A DNA stretch of 10,642 nucleotides. Origin: Solirubrobacteraceae bacterium. Its GTDB lineage: Bacteria; Actinomycetota; Thermoleophilia; Solirubrobacterales; Solirubrobacteraceae. The DNA lies in contig JAICJK010000046.1 in assembly GCA_025928415.1 (NCBI GenBank), positions 1-10,642 on the forward strand, in the 5' to 3' direction. Position 1 is the stretch's first letter. Each line of letters begins with the position of its first letter. Under the pieces are notes generated by a model that worked only from the letters and a program-made list of their open reading frames with translations, was not told where the DNA came from and ran no database searches. A program made the position numbers and the translations under genes. Positions 5,389 through 10,642 of the stretch are shown in pieces.

Positions 5389-6134
5389 GGGGTGGGTCCT
5401 TCGGGTCGGAGCGGCGCCCACGGGAGCAGGCGCCGCTGGGCGAGGGTCAGCCCGAGGTAGAGGGCGAGGGAGAACAGCGAGAGCACGGCGACGGCGGCGA
5501 AGGCGCGCGCCGTCTCGAGCTGGGGGATCGACTGCAGCATGAGGTGGCCGAGGCCGGACTCCGAGCCCGCGGTCTCGGCGAGGACGGCGGCGATCGCGCC
5601 GACCGCGACGGACAGCCGCGCGCCGACGAACAGCGCGGGCAGCGCGCTCGGGGCCTCCACGTGCCGCAGCAGCTGCCAGCGCGAGGCGCCCAGGGTGCTC
5701 ATCAGCTTGCGCTGCCCCGGGTCGACGGCGCCCAGCGCGCTGAGCGTCGGGACGACGATCGGGAAGAAGCAGACCAGCGCGACGATCGCGACCTTGGGGG
5801 TGATCCCGTAGCCGAACCAGGTGACCAGCAGCGGGGCGACGAGGACGACCGGGATCGTCTGGGAGGCGATCAGCAGCGGGTACACGGCGCGGCGCGTGGT
5901 CCGCGACTCGTGCAGCGCCACCGCGAGCGCGACGCCGAGCGCCAGCGACACGGCCAGCCCGACGCCCATCTCGCGGGCGGTCACCGTGAAGTTGGACCAC
6001 AGCAGCGCGCGGTCGTCCCACAGCGACGCGATCACGTCGCTGGGCGCGGGCAGGATGAACGTGTCGACCGAGCCGGCGACGGTGTAGAGCTGCCAGGCGC
6101 CGAGGCCGGCGAGCAGCAGCAGGGCGGCGAGCAT
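5385..6134 (-). CDS. thiX: Thiamine-precursor ABC transporter, permease subunit (ThiX; BPD_transp_1)
   Basis: The protein has 249 residues and is the inner-membrane subunit of the importer. It opens with a hydrophobic helix (2-20, MLAALLLLAGLGAWQLY). FILPAPSDVIASLW (26-39) follows, typical of SsuC/ThiX permeases. About five more membrane segments follow. The cytosolic EAA-like coupling loop is LGASRWQLLRHVEAPSALP (about 148-166), which docks on the ATPase. The start is ATG 6134, which shares its A with the preceding thiZ stop (TGATG), so the reading is coupled. The frame is open further upstream in antiparallel thiZ sequence, but that part is not permease-like. The stop overlaps thiY. It is unlikely to work alone; the family shares members with nitrate, sulfonate and riboflavin systems. 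Confidence 0.87.
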   Translation of the reverse strand: MLAALLLLAGLGAWQLYTVAGSVDTFILPAPSDVIASLWDDRALLWSNFTVTAREMGVGLAVSLALGVALAVALHESRTTRRAVYPLLIASQTIPVVLVAPLLVTWFGYGITPKVAIVALVCFFPIVVPTLSALGAVDPGQRKLMSTLGASRWQLLRHVEAPSALPALFVGARLSVAVGAIAAVLAETAGSESGLGHLMLQSIPQLETARAFAAVAVLSLFSLALYLGLTLAQRRLLPWAPLRPEGPTP

Positions 6135-6904
6135 CAGCGCAGCCGCTCCAGGGCCTGCTGGCGCAGCGCGACGACCCCGGGGTCGGTCGCCGCGCGGGGG
6201 TGCGGGAGCGCGACCGGCAGGTCGGCGACCACGCGGCCGGGGCGGGGGGAGAGGACGACGATGCGGTCGGCGAGCAGGACGGCCTCCTCGACGTCGTGGG
6301 TGACCAGCAGCACGGTCCGCGGCTCGGCCTCCAGGGCGTCCTGCAGCCAGGCCTGGGCGTCGGCGCGCGTGATCGCGTCCAGCGCGCCGAACGGCTCGTC
6401 GAGGCACAGGACCGGCGCGCCCGCCAGCAGCGTGCGGGCGAAGGCGACGCGCTGGCGCATCCCGCCGCTGAGCTGCGCCGGGCGGACCGCGGCGAAGCCG
6501 TCGAGGCCCAGCGCGGCGAGCACCGGGCGCGCCCGCTCCCGGGCGGCCTGGCGCGTCATCCGCCCGTCGCCGCCGACCCGCAGGGCGAGCGCGGCGTTGT
6601 CCAGGGCGCCGAGCCACGGCAGGAGCTGATCGCCCTGGGGCATCAGCACCGCGCGCGGCGCCTGCACCGTGCCGGCGTCCGGCCGCTGCAGGCCGCAGAC
6701 GAGCTCGAGCAGCGTCGACTTCCCGCAGCCCGACGGGCCGACGACGGCGACGACCTCGCCCGCCGGCACCTCGAGCGACACGTCGCGCAGCGCCTCGACG
6801 GCGCCGAAGGAGCGCCCCACGCCCGCGAGCCGCAGCGCGCCGTCGTCGGTCCGTCCGGAGGCTGGTCGAGGGCGGCCGTCGCGCGCCTGCGTCCGTGTGG
6901 TCAT
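6134..6904 (-). CDS. thiZ: Thiamine-precursor ABC transporter, ATP-binding subunit (ThiZ)
   Basis: The protein has 256 residues and is the first gene of the operon. Walker A is GPSGCGKST (56-64), the Q-loop is MPQGDQLLPWL (Gln90), and the signature is LSGGMRQRVAFARTLL (145-160). Walker B is PVLCLDEPFGALD (164-176) and the H-loop is VTHD with His203. All key residues are intact. It belongs to the SsuB/TauB/ThiZ group. The first 22 residues are a polar Arg-rich extension. ATG 6904 is chosen because GGAGGGAG lies 3-4 nt upstream. ATG 6922 is part of the conserved UAAUGCC loop of the riboswitch and must not be used as a start. Expression is controlled by the TPP riboswitch directly upstream. Confidence 0.88.
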   Translation of the reverse strand: MTTRTQARDGRPRPASGRTDDGALRLAGVGRSFGAVEALRDVSLEVPAGEVVAVVGPSGCGKSTLLELVCGLQRPDAGTVQAPRAVLMPQGDQLLPWLGALDNAALALRVGGDGRMTRQAARERARPVLAALGLDGFAAVRPAQLSGGMRQRVAFARTLLAGAPVLCLDEPFGALDAITRADAQAWLQDALEAEPRTVLLVTHDVEEAVLLADRIVVLSPRPGRVVADLPVALPHPRAATDPGVVALRQQALERLR

Positions 6905-6905
6905 C

Positions 6906-7001
6906 GCTCCCTCCGCGGGCATTACCCCACAGGTTCGAAGGGTCAGCGCCGGGGTCGCGAGGCGCTATCTCAGCCCGCTTCCGCGAGCCCCCCTGTTACC
7001 G
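6906..7001 (-). ncRNA. TPP riboswitch (THI element) controlling thiZXY
   Basis: Read on the minus strand, the conserved aptamer blocks are all in order. The first is a 5' G-run (6993-6988). Next is a hairpin GCTCGC-GGAA-GCGGGC (6988-6973) with a GNRA loop, running into the invariant CTGAGA (6973-6968). GACCC (6944-6940) follows, then GAACCTG (6936-6930), then a hairpin GTGGG-GTAATG-CCCGC (6930-6915) holding the invariant TAATGCC. The last block is GGAGGGA (6914-6908). That 3' strand is also the Shine-Dalgarno sequence of thiZ. Its GGG (6911-6909) should pair with CCC (6942-6940) in the ligand-bound fold. TPP binding would therefore hide the ribosome-binding site, a translational off-switch. 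No separate terminator hairpin is visible before the start codon. Confidence 0.92.
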
Positions 7002-7002
7002 A

Positions 7003-7016
7003 GTCCGAAGAGCGTA
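7003..7016 (-). promoter_or_regulatory. Promoter -10 of the thi operon
   Basis: TACGCT (7016-7011, minus strand) would start transcription near 7004-7003, just ahead of the TPP aptamer. The same hexamer serves the divergent TetR gene. No convincing -35 is seen. Confidence 0.45.
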
Positions 7017-7083
7017 CCCAAGCGGCGCCGCGGAGGACGCGCCGGGCCGGGCGGTCCGCGGCGCAGGCTCGCCGGTCGCCAAA

Positions 7084-7096
7084 TACGCTGGACGCC
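7084..7096 (+). promoter_or_regulatory. -10 element of the leaderless TetR gene
   Basis: TACGCT (7084-7089) is followed by GGACGCC and then GTG 7097, a 7-nt gap. That puts the transcription start at the start codon. There is no ribosome-binding sequence. Confidence 0.5.
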
Positions 7097-7699
7097 GTGA
7101 CCGCCAGCGAGCCCACGGCGCGGCGCCGCCTGCCGCCCGGCGAGCGCCGGACCCAGATCCTCGCGGCCGCCCGCGAGCTGTTCGCCCAGCGGCCGCTGGA
7201 GGAGGTGTCCTCCGCCGACGTCGCCGCGGCCGCGGGGGTCACCCGCGCGCTCGTGCACCACTACTTCGGCGGGATCAGCGACGTCTACCTCGCCGTGTAC
7301 GAGGACCTCGCCCGGGCGATGGGCGACGTGCGCAACCGCGGGGTGGAGACGCCGATCGACGAGCGCATCGGCTACAACGCCGCGGCCTTCCTCGACGTGC
7401 TCGCCGAGCACCGGGAGATGTGGCTGGCCAGCGTGGCCGGCGGGATCGCCAGCCCCGAGGTGCGCCGCCTCGCCCGGGCGGTGCGCGAGACCACCGTGGA
7501 GCAGATGCTGGTCGTCAACGCCGACGTGCTCGACGACACGCCGGCCACGCGCGTCTGCCTGCGCGGCTACGTGGGCCTGATCAACGTCGTCTGCCGGGAG
7601 TGGCTGACGGGGCGGGTGACGCGCGAGCAGACCGAGCTGATCCTCACCAGCGTGTTCCTCGACCTCGTGCGGCGGACGGTGCCGCGCGTCGGGGACTGA
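7097..7699 (+). CDS. TetR/AcrR-family transcriptional regulator
   Basis: The protein has 200 residues from GTG 7097. The N-terminal DNA-binding domain is clear: RRTQILAAARELFAQRP (about 16-32), then the helix-turn-helix VSSADVAAAAGVTRALVHHYF (about 36-56), ending in the YF signature and GGISDVYLAVYEDLA. The rest is an all-helical ligand and dimer domain with no family-specific motif I can name. The hydrophobic stretch TRVCLRGYVGLINVVCREWL (about 152-171) resembles the C-terminal helices of the QacR-like group. The gene is leaderless (-10 at 7084). It is divergent from the thi operon with about 190 bp between starts and converges on the sulfatase-activating enzyme gene. The thi operon already has a riboswitch, so its target is more likely itself or a distant gene. 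The ligand is unknown. Confidence 0.88.
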   Translation: MTASEPTARRRLPPGERRTQILAAARELFAQRPLEEVSSADVAAAAGVTRALVHHYFGGISDVYLAVYEDLARAMGDVRNRGVETPIDERIGYNAAAFLDVLAEHREMWLASVAGGIASPEVRRLARAVRETTVEQMLVVNADVLDDTPATRVCLRGYVGLINVVCREWLTGRVTREQTELILTSVFLDLVRRTVPRVGD

Positions 7700-7710
7700 C
7701 GGCGCGCGGC
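7681..7710. terminator. Hairpin at the TetR / formylglycine enzyme junction
   Basis: GCCGCGCGTC (7681-7690) pairs with GGCGCGCGGC (7701-7710) over ten positions with one T-G wobble. The 10-nt loop contains the TetR stop codon (7697-7699). It lies 19 bp from the end of the convergent gene. There is no T-tract. Confidence 0.45.
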
Positions 7711-7729
7711 GGCTGGGGGCCGGCGGCCG

Positions 7730-8680
7730 TCAGGCGCGCGCGACGCGGAAGCCGATGTTGCCCGTCGAGCTGTCGGGCGTGTTGGAGCTGCGGGCGTCGA
7801 CGCGGTAGCGGTTGCAGTAGGAGGCGTGGCACAGGTAGGAGCCGCCGCGCATGACGCGGGCGGCCCCGGCCCGCGGGCCGCGGGGGTCCGCGCGCGGGCT
7901 GCGGCGGTAGTAGCCGGGGTCGAACCAGTCCGCCGTCCACTCCCACACGTTGCCGGTCATGTTGTGCAGCCCGTAGCCGTTGGGGCCGAAGGCGCCGACG
8001 GGAGCGGTGCCGGCGTAGCCGTCGGCGGCCGTGTCGTGCCCGGGAAAGCGGCCCTGGAAGACGTTCATCCGGTGCTCGCCGCCGGGCTCGAGCTCGTCGC
8101 CCCACGGGAAGCGGTGCCCGGCCCGTCCGCCGCGGGCCGCGCGCTCCCACTCCGCCTCGGTGGGCAGGCGCGTGTGCGACCACGCGCAGAACGCCTGGGC
8201 GTCGTTGAACGAGACGTGGACGACCGGGTGGTCCTCGCGGCCCTCGAGGGCGGAGTGCGGCCCCTCGGGGTGGGCCCAGTCGGCGCCGTGGACCTGACGC
8301 CACCATGGCGCCTGGGGCACCGCCCGCGTGGGCGGGAAGTCGTCGGGCAGCAGCCCGGCGAACACGAACGACCATCCGAAGACCTCGGCCTCCGTCCGGT
8401 GGCCGGTCGCGGCGGCGAAGGCGGCCCAGTCTGCGTTGGAGACGGCGTGGGCGGCCAGCGCGAAGGGCGCCAGCTCGACCTCGTGGGCCGGGCCCTCGCC
8501 GTCGACCGGGTACCCGTAGCGGCCGTCGGTGCCCATCGTGAACACGCCGCCCGGCAGCTCGACGAGGTCGCCGCGGCGCGCCCGCGCGGCCGGCGACGGC
8601 GACGGCGCGGGGGAGAGCGAAGGCGGGGCGGCGGCGGCGGCGCCGCGGCCCGCCGCGGGAGCGCAGCAGCGGTCGGACAT
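7730..8680 (-). CDS. Formylglycine-generating enzyme (sulfatase-modifying factor 1-like)
   Basis: The protein has 316 residues from ATG 8680. It oxidises the cysteine in a sulfatase CxPSR motif to the catalytic C-alpha-formylglycine. Family features are LVELPGGVFTMGTDGRYGYP near 39-58, NHPVVHVS-like DHPVVHVSFNDAQAFC, RLPTEAEWERAARGG, WGDELEPGG, FQGRFPGHDTAADGY, GNVWEWTADWF and RVMRGGSYLCHASYCNRY. The last contains the two active-site cysteines (Cys284 and Cys289, spaced n/n+5 as in Streptomyces and human FGE) that bind copper and substrate. The sequence is close to the Streptomyces coelicolor enzyme in layout. The first 36 residues are Cys, Ala and Pro rich (MSDRCCAPAAGRG). ATG 8689 and 8707 are possible alternative starts, none with a good ribosome-binding site. 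No signal peptide is seen, so it acts in the cytosol. The divergent sulfatase is its evident substrate. Confidence 0.93.
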   Translation of the reverse strand: MSDRCCAPAAGRGAAAAAPPSLSPAPSPSPAARARRGDLVELPGGVFTMGTDGRYGYPVDGEGPAHEVELAPFALAAHAVSNADWAAFAAATGHRTEAEVFGWSFVFAGLLPDDFPPTRAVPQAPWWRQVHGADWAHPEGPHSALEGREDHPVVHVSFNDAQAFCAWSHTRLPTEAEWERAARGGRAGHRFPWGDELEPGGEHRMNVFQGRFPGHDTAADGYAGTAPVGAFGPNGYGLHNMTGNVWEWTADWFDPGYYRRSPRADPRGPRAGAARVMRGGSYLCHASYCNRYRVDARSSNTPDSSTGNIGFRVARA

Positions 8681-8704
8681 CAGGCGCATGGTCGCATGCC
8701 GGAG

Positions 8705-8745
8705 CATTATTTGACAAGCGACCAATAGTGGTGTCCAATGGCGCC
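8705..8745. promoter_or_regulatory. Shared divergent promoter region of formylglycine enzyme and sulfatase
   Basis: This is the most AT-rich short stretch in the window. On the plus strand, TTGACA (8711-8716), 17 nt, then TCCAAT (8734-8739). On the minus strand, TTGGAC (8738-8733), 18 nt, then TCAAAT (8714-8709). The -35 of each promoter thus overlaps the -10 of the other. In the middle, ACCA-ATAG-TGGT (8721-8732) is a near-perfect dyad that could be an operator. One factor bound there would control both genes. Confidence 0.55.
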
Positions 8746-8763
8746 TCCCCGACAAGGAGCCCC

Positions 8764-10299
8764 ATGCCGCCGTTCGCCGATCCCACGCCGACCCGCACCT
8801 CGCTGATGAGCCTCGGCGCGTTCGCCGCCGCGACCGCGATGGCCCTGGGCGCCGCCAAGCCGTCCCCCGCGCTGGCCGCCCCGGCGCCCTCCGCGGCGCG
8901 CCCGAACGTCGTCGTGGTCATGACCGACGACCAGGACTTCCGCTCGATGAGCGCGCTGCCCAACGTGCGCAAGCTGATCGGCGACCGCGGCACGCAGTTC
9001 ACGACCAGCCTCGTCAACTACCCGCTGTGCGGGCCGTCGCGCTCGACCTTCCTCTCGGGCGAGTACGCCCACAACCACCACGTCGAGTGGAACCAGCCGC
9101 CGCAGGGCGGCTACGAGAAGTTCGACGGCCGCCAGACGCTCCCGGTGTGGATGCACCGCGCCGGCTACCGGACGATCCACATCGGCAAGTACATCAACGA
9201 CTACGGGCTGGCCGACCCGACCGAGATCCCGAAGGGCTGGGACGACTGGCACGGCACCGTCGACCCGTCGACCTATCACTACTACGGCACCACGTTCAAC
9301 GACAACGGCCACCTGCACACCTACGGCAACAAGCCGTCGGACTACTCGGTCGACGTCGCGGCCCGCAAGGCCAGGCAGGCGATCTCCAGCGCCACGCGCC
9401 GGCACAAGCCGTTCTTCCTGAACATCGCGCCGATCGCCCCGCACACGCTGGCCGAGGGCGCGAAGGCCGAGGGCACCCCGGCGGTCCCCGCCCCGCGCTA
9501 CGCCAAGGTGTTCGCCAACACGCCGCTGCCGCGCTACCCGGACTTCAACGAGGCGGACATCTCCGACAAGCCGCCGACGCTGCAGGCGTTCTTCCCCAAC
9601 CCGCTGACGGCGCAGCAGATCTCCGACCTCACCGAGCACTACCGCGGCCGGATGGGCTCGCTGCTGGCGGTCAACGACCTCGTGGGCGGCGTCATCAAAC
9701 GCCTCAAGCAGACCCACCAGTACCGCAACACGGTCGTGATCTTCACCTCCGACAACGGCTGGATCCTCGGCGAGCACCGGCTCAACGACCCGGTCACCGA
9801 GACCGGCATGGCCTCGGGCGCCAAGTACGTGCCCTACGAGGGCTCCTCGCGCGTGCCGCTGTACATGGCGGGGCCGGGCATCCCGAAGGGCAGGAAGATC
9901 TCCGGGCCGGTCGTCAACGCGGACCTGCCCGCCACGATCCTCGGCTTCGCGCACGCCAAGGCGTCGCGGCCGCTGGACGGCATGAACCTGGTCCCGGTGC
10001 TCAAGAAGCCGTCGCTGCTCGACGGCCGCGGCGTGCTGATCGAGACCGGCGCCAACCCGCGCAACCTGCCGACCTACATCGCGGTGCGCACCGAGCGCTA
10101 CCGCTACGAGCTGGAGGACGACGGGCTCGAGGGCTTCTACGACCTCGAGAAGGACCCATGGGAGATGACGAGCATCCCCAACGACCCGCGCTACGCGAAG
10201 ATCAAGGCGATCCTCCGGCGCGCCGCGCTGAAGCTGCAGCACTGCAAGGGCAAGAGCTGCCAGGTGAGCGTCGGGAAGCTGCCGCAGCCGGGCGCATAA
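8764..10299 (+). CDS. Exported type I sulfatase, cysteine type (sulfatase family S1; glucosamine-6-sulfatase / arylsulfatase-like)
   Basis: The protein has 511 residues. It hydrolyses sulfate esters; the natural substrate is unknown. It starts with a Sec-type signal (about 11-38, SLMSLGAFAAATAMALGA, then PALAAPA) with no twin arginine. NVVVVMTDDQD supplies metal ligands Asp55 and Asp56. YPLCGPSRSTFLSG holds Cys89 of the CxPSR motif, to be converted to formylglycine. HIGKY gives His139/Lys142, APIAPH gives His227, TSDNGWILGEH gives Asp330/Asn331 and His338, and Lys354 is in GAKYVPYEG. The C-terminus has LEGFYDLEKDPWEMTS, typical of the S1 family, and a Cys pair (LQHCKGKSCQ) that may form a disulfide. 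ATG 8764 is chosen because AAGGAG (8754-8759) precedes it. The activating enzyme is encoded divergently next to it. Confidence 0.93.
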   Translation: MPPFADPTPTRTSLMSLGAFAAATAMALGAAKPSPALAAPAPSAARPNVVVVMTDDQDFRSMSALPNVRKLIGDRGTQFTTSLVNYPLCGPSRSTFLSGEYAHNHHVEWNQPPQGGYEKFDGRQTLPVWMHRAGYRTIHIGKYINDYGLADPTEIPKGWDDWHGTVDPSTYHYYGTTFNDNGHLHTYGNKPSDYSVDVAARKARQAISSATRRHKPFFLNIAPIAPHTLAEGAKAEGTPAVPAPRYAKVFANTPLPRYPDFNEADISDKPPTLQAFFPNPLTAQQISDLTEHYRGRMGSLLAVNDLVGGVIKRLKQTHQYRNTVVIFTSDNGWILGEHRLNDPVTETGMASGAKYVPYEGSSRVPLYMAGPGIPKGRKISGPVVNADLPATILGFAHAKASRPLDGMNLVPVLKKPSLLDGRGVLIETGANPRNLPTYIAVRTERYRYELEDDGLEGFYDLEKDPWEMTSIPNDPRYAKIKAILRRAALKLQHCKGKSCQVSVGKLPQPGA

Positions 10300-10315
10300 G
10301 ACGACGTCGCTCGAG

Positions 10316-10338
10316 CCGGGGGCGCGGTCAGCCCCCGG
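10316..10338. terminator. Bidirectional hairpin between sulfatase and VWA gene
   Basis: CCGGGGGC (10316-10323) and GCCCCCGG (10331-10338) are perfect 8-bp arms. The 7-nt loop contains the stop codon of the minus-strand VWA gene (10328-10330). It starts 16 bp after the sulfatase stop. No T-tract is present. Confidence 0.55.
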
Positions 10339-10642
10339 TCACGACCGGCTTGGTGAGCGCCTTGACGAAGTCCTCGAGCTGCTCGGTGGTCCAGCACTCG
10401 TAGGCCTCGCAGTACTGCTCGTAGGCCGCGATGACCGAGTCGCCGTAGTTCCAGTACAGGCGCGGCTCCGGGTTGAGCCAGAACGTCCGCCCGGCCCGGG
10501 CGGCGATCTGGGCGAAGACCTCGGCCTTGGGGTCGCGCCCGTTGGTGCGGGCGTCCCCGAGGACGATGACCGTGGCCCGCGGGTGCAGGTCGTCCTCGAC
10601 CAGCGTGCGGAACTCGTTCCACACGCGCCCGTAGTCCGTGTA
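10328..10642 (-). CDS. C-terminal part of a CoxE-like von Willebrand factor A domain protein, cut by the window edge
   Basis: The last 104 residues are present, and the frame remains open to the right edge (YTDYGRVWNEF at the edge). ATVIVLGDARTNGRDP, then FAQIAARAGRTFWLNPEPRLYWNYGDS and a Cys/Trp-rich tail ending LEDFVKALTKPVVTGG, match the C-terminal half of VWA_CoxE proteins. In that family the TVVLGDGRNN strand and the WLNPEP motif are conserved. They commonly pair with a MoxR/CoxD-type AAA ATPase and act as chaperone-like metal-insertion or complex-maturation factors. The MIDAS motif (DxSxS) would lie outside the window. GTG 10624 is inside the domain and is not the start. It converges on the sulfatase gene with a shared hairpin, so it belongs to a different unit. 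Confidence 0.8.
   Translation of the reverse strand, partial: YTDYGRVWNEFRTLVEDDLHPRATVIVLGDARTNGRDPKAEVFAQIAARAGRTFWLNPEPRLYWNYGDSVIAAYEQYCEAYECWTTEQLEDFVKALTKPVVTGG

Noticed and set aside
6905..6922. N-terminal extension of thiZ from ATG 6922
   Set aside because: This ATG is part of the conserved UAAUGCC of the TPP aptamer and lies upstream of the real Shine-Dalgarno.
6200..7699. Plus-strand frame fusing antisense thiZ sequence to TetR
   Set aside because: Only the part from 7097 is a TetR protein. The upstream part is antisense to thiZ and crosses the riboswitch.
7826..8728. 300-codon plus-strand frame antisense to the formylglycine enzyme
   Set aside because: The minus-strand protein is unmistakable. 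This frame has no recognisable domain.
8728..8763. Sulfatase start at GTG 8728
   Set aside because: It lies within the promoter region, while AAGGAG sits 4 nt before ATG 8764, which starts a normal signal peptide.
8707..10242. 511-codon open frame antisense to the sulfatase
   Set aside because: The sulfatase strand has all catalytic residues. The antisense translation is Val/Arg/Ala/Gly-rich with no family features, as expected from GC-rich codons read backwards.

Overview
This is chromosomal DNA from a very GC-rich bacterium. Third codon positions are almost all G or C, and long spurious open frames lie opposite nearly every gene. GTG and TTG starts, leaderless-looking promoters, and the style of the sulfatase, its activating enzyme and the AlkA-type glycosylase suggest a high-GC actinobacterium. 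Thermoleophilia (Solirubrobacter/Conexibacter/Patulibacter-like) is my best guess, but it is an inference without a marker gene. No rRNA, tRNA, transposase, phage gene or CRISPR array is visible. No stretch longer than 300 bases lacks a gene.

Left part (1-3218). The first 89 bases hold the start of a minus-strand gene resembling the PLP-dependent alpha-oxoamine synthases (AONS/KBL/serine palmitoyltransferase type). Only 16 bp away and divergent is a 373-residue double-GNAT acyltransferase. About 1 kb further is a minus-strand pair: a fatty-acid-2-hydroxylase-like di-iron membrane enzyme, overlapped (TTGA) by a class I SAM methyltransferase. An amino-acid/acyl condensing enzyme, an N-acyltransferase and an acyl-chain 2-hydroxylase together resemble a bacterial (hydroxy)ceramide pathway. 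This is the most interesting biological hypothesis in the window. Two small unknown proteins (66 and 98 residues) lie in between.

Middle (3219-7699). An AlkA-type DNA glycosylase is preceded by three tandem 52/52/51-bp copies of its own promoter and start codon. It converges on a minus-strand operon thiZ-thiX-thiY (ATPase, permease, lipoprotein), an ABC importer of the thiamine-pyrimidine/NMT1 type. A TPP riboswitch lies directly upstream of thiZ and fixes both the substrate class and the true thiZ start. A leaderless TetR-family regulator diverges from the riboswitch promoter.

Right part (7730-10642). A formylglycine-generating enzyme with both active-site cysteines is divergent from an exported type I sulfatase carrying the CxPSR motif. 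They share an unusually AT-rich promoter region, so the modifying enzyme and its substrate form one module. The window ends in the C-terminal part of a CoxE-like von Willebrand A protein.

Two genome-style features recur. Several genes have a TAnnnT -10 element 7-9 nt before the start codon, which points to leaderless mRNAs. All four convergent gene junctions carry a strong hairpin whose loop or stem contains a stop codon.
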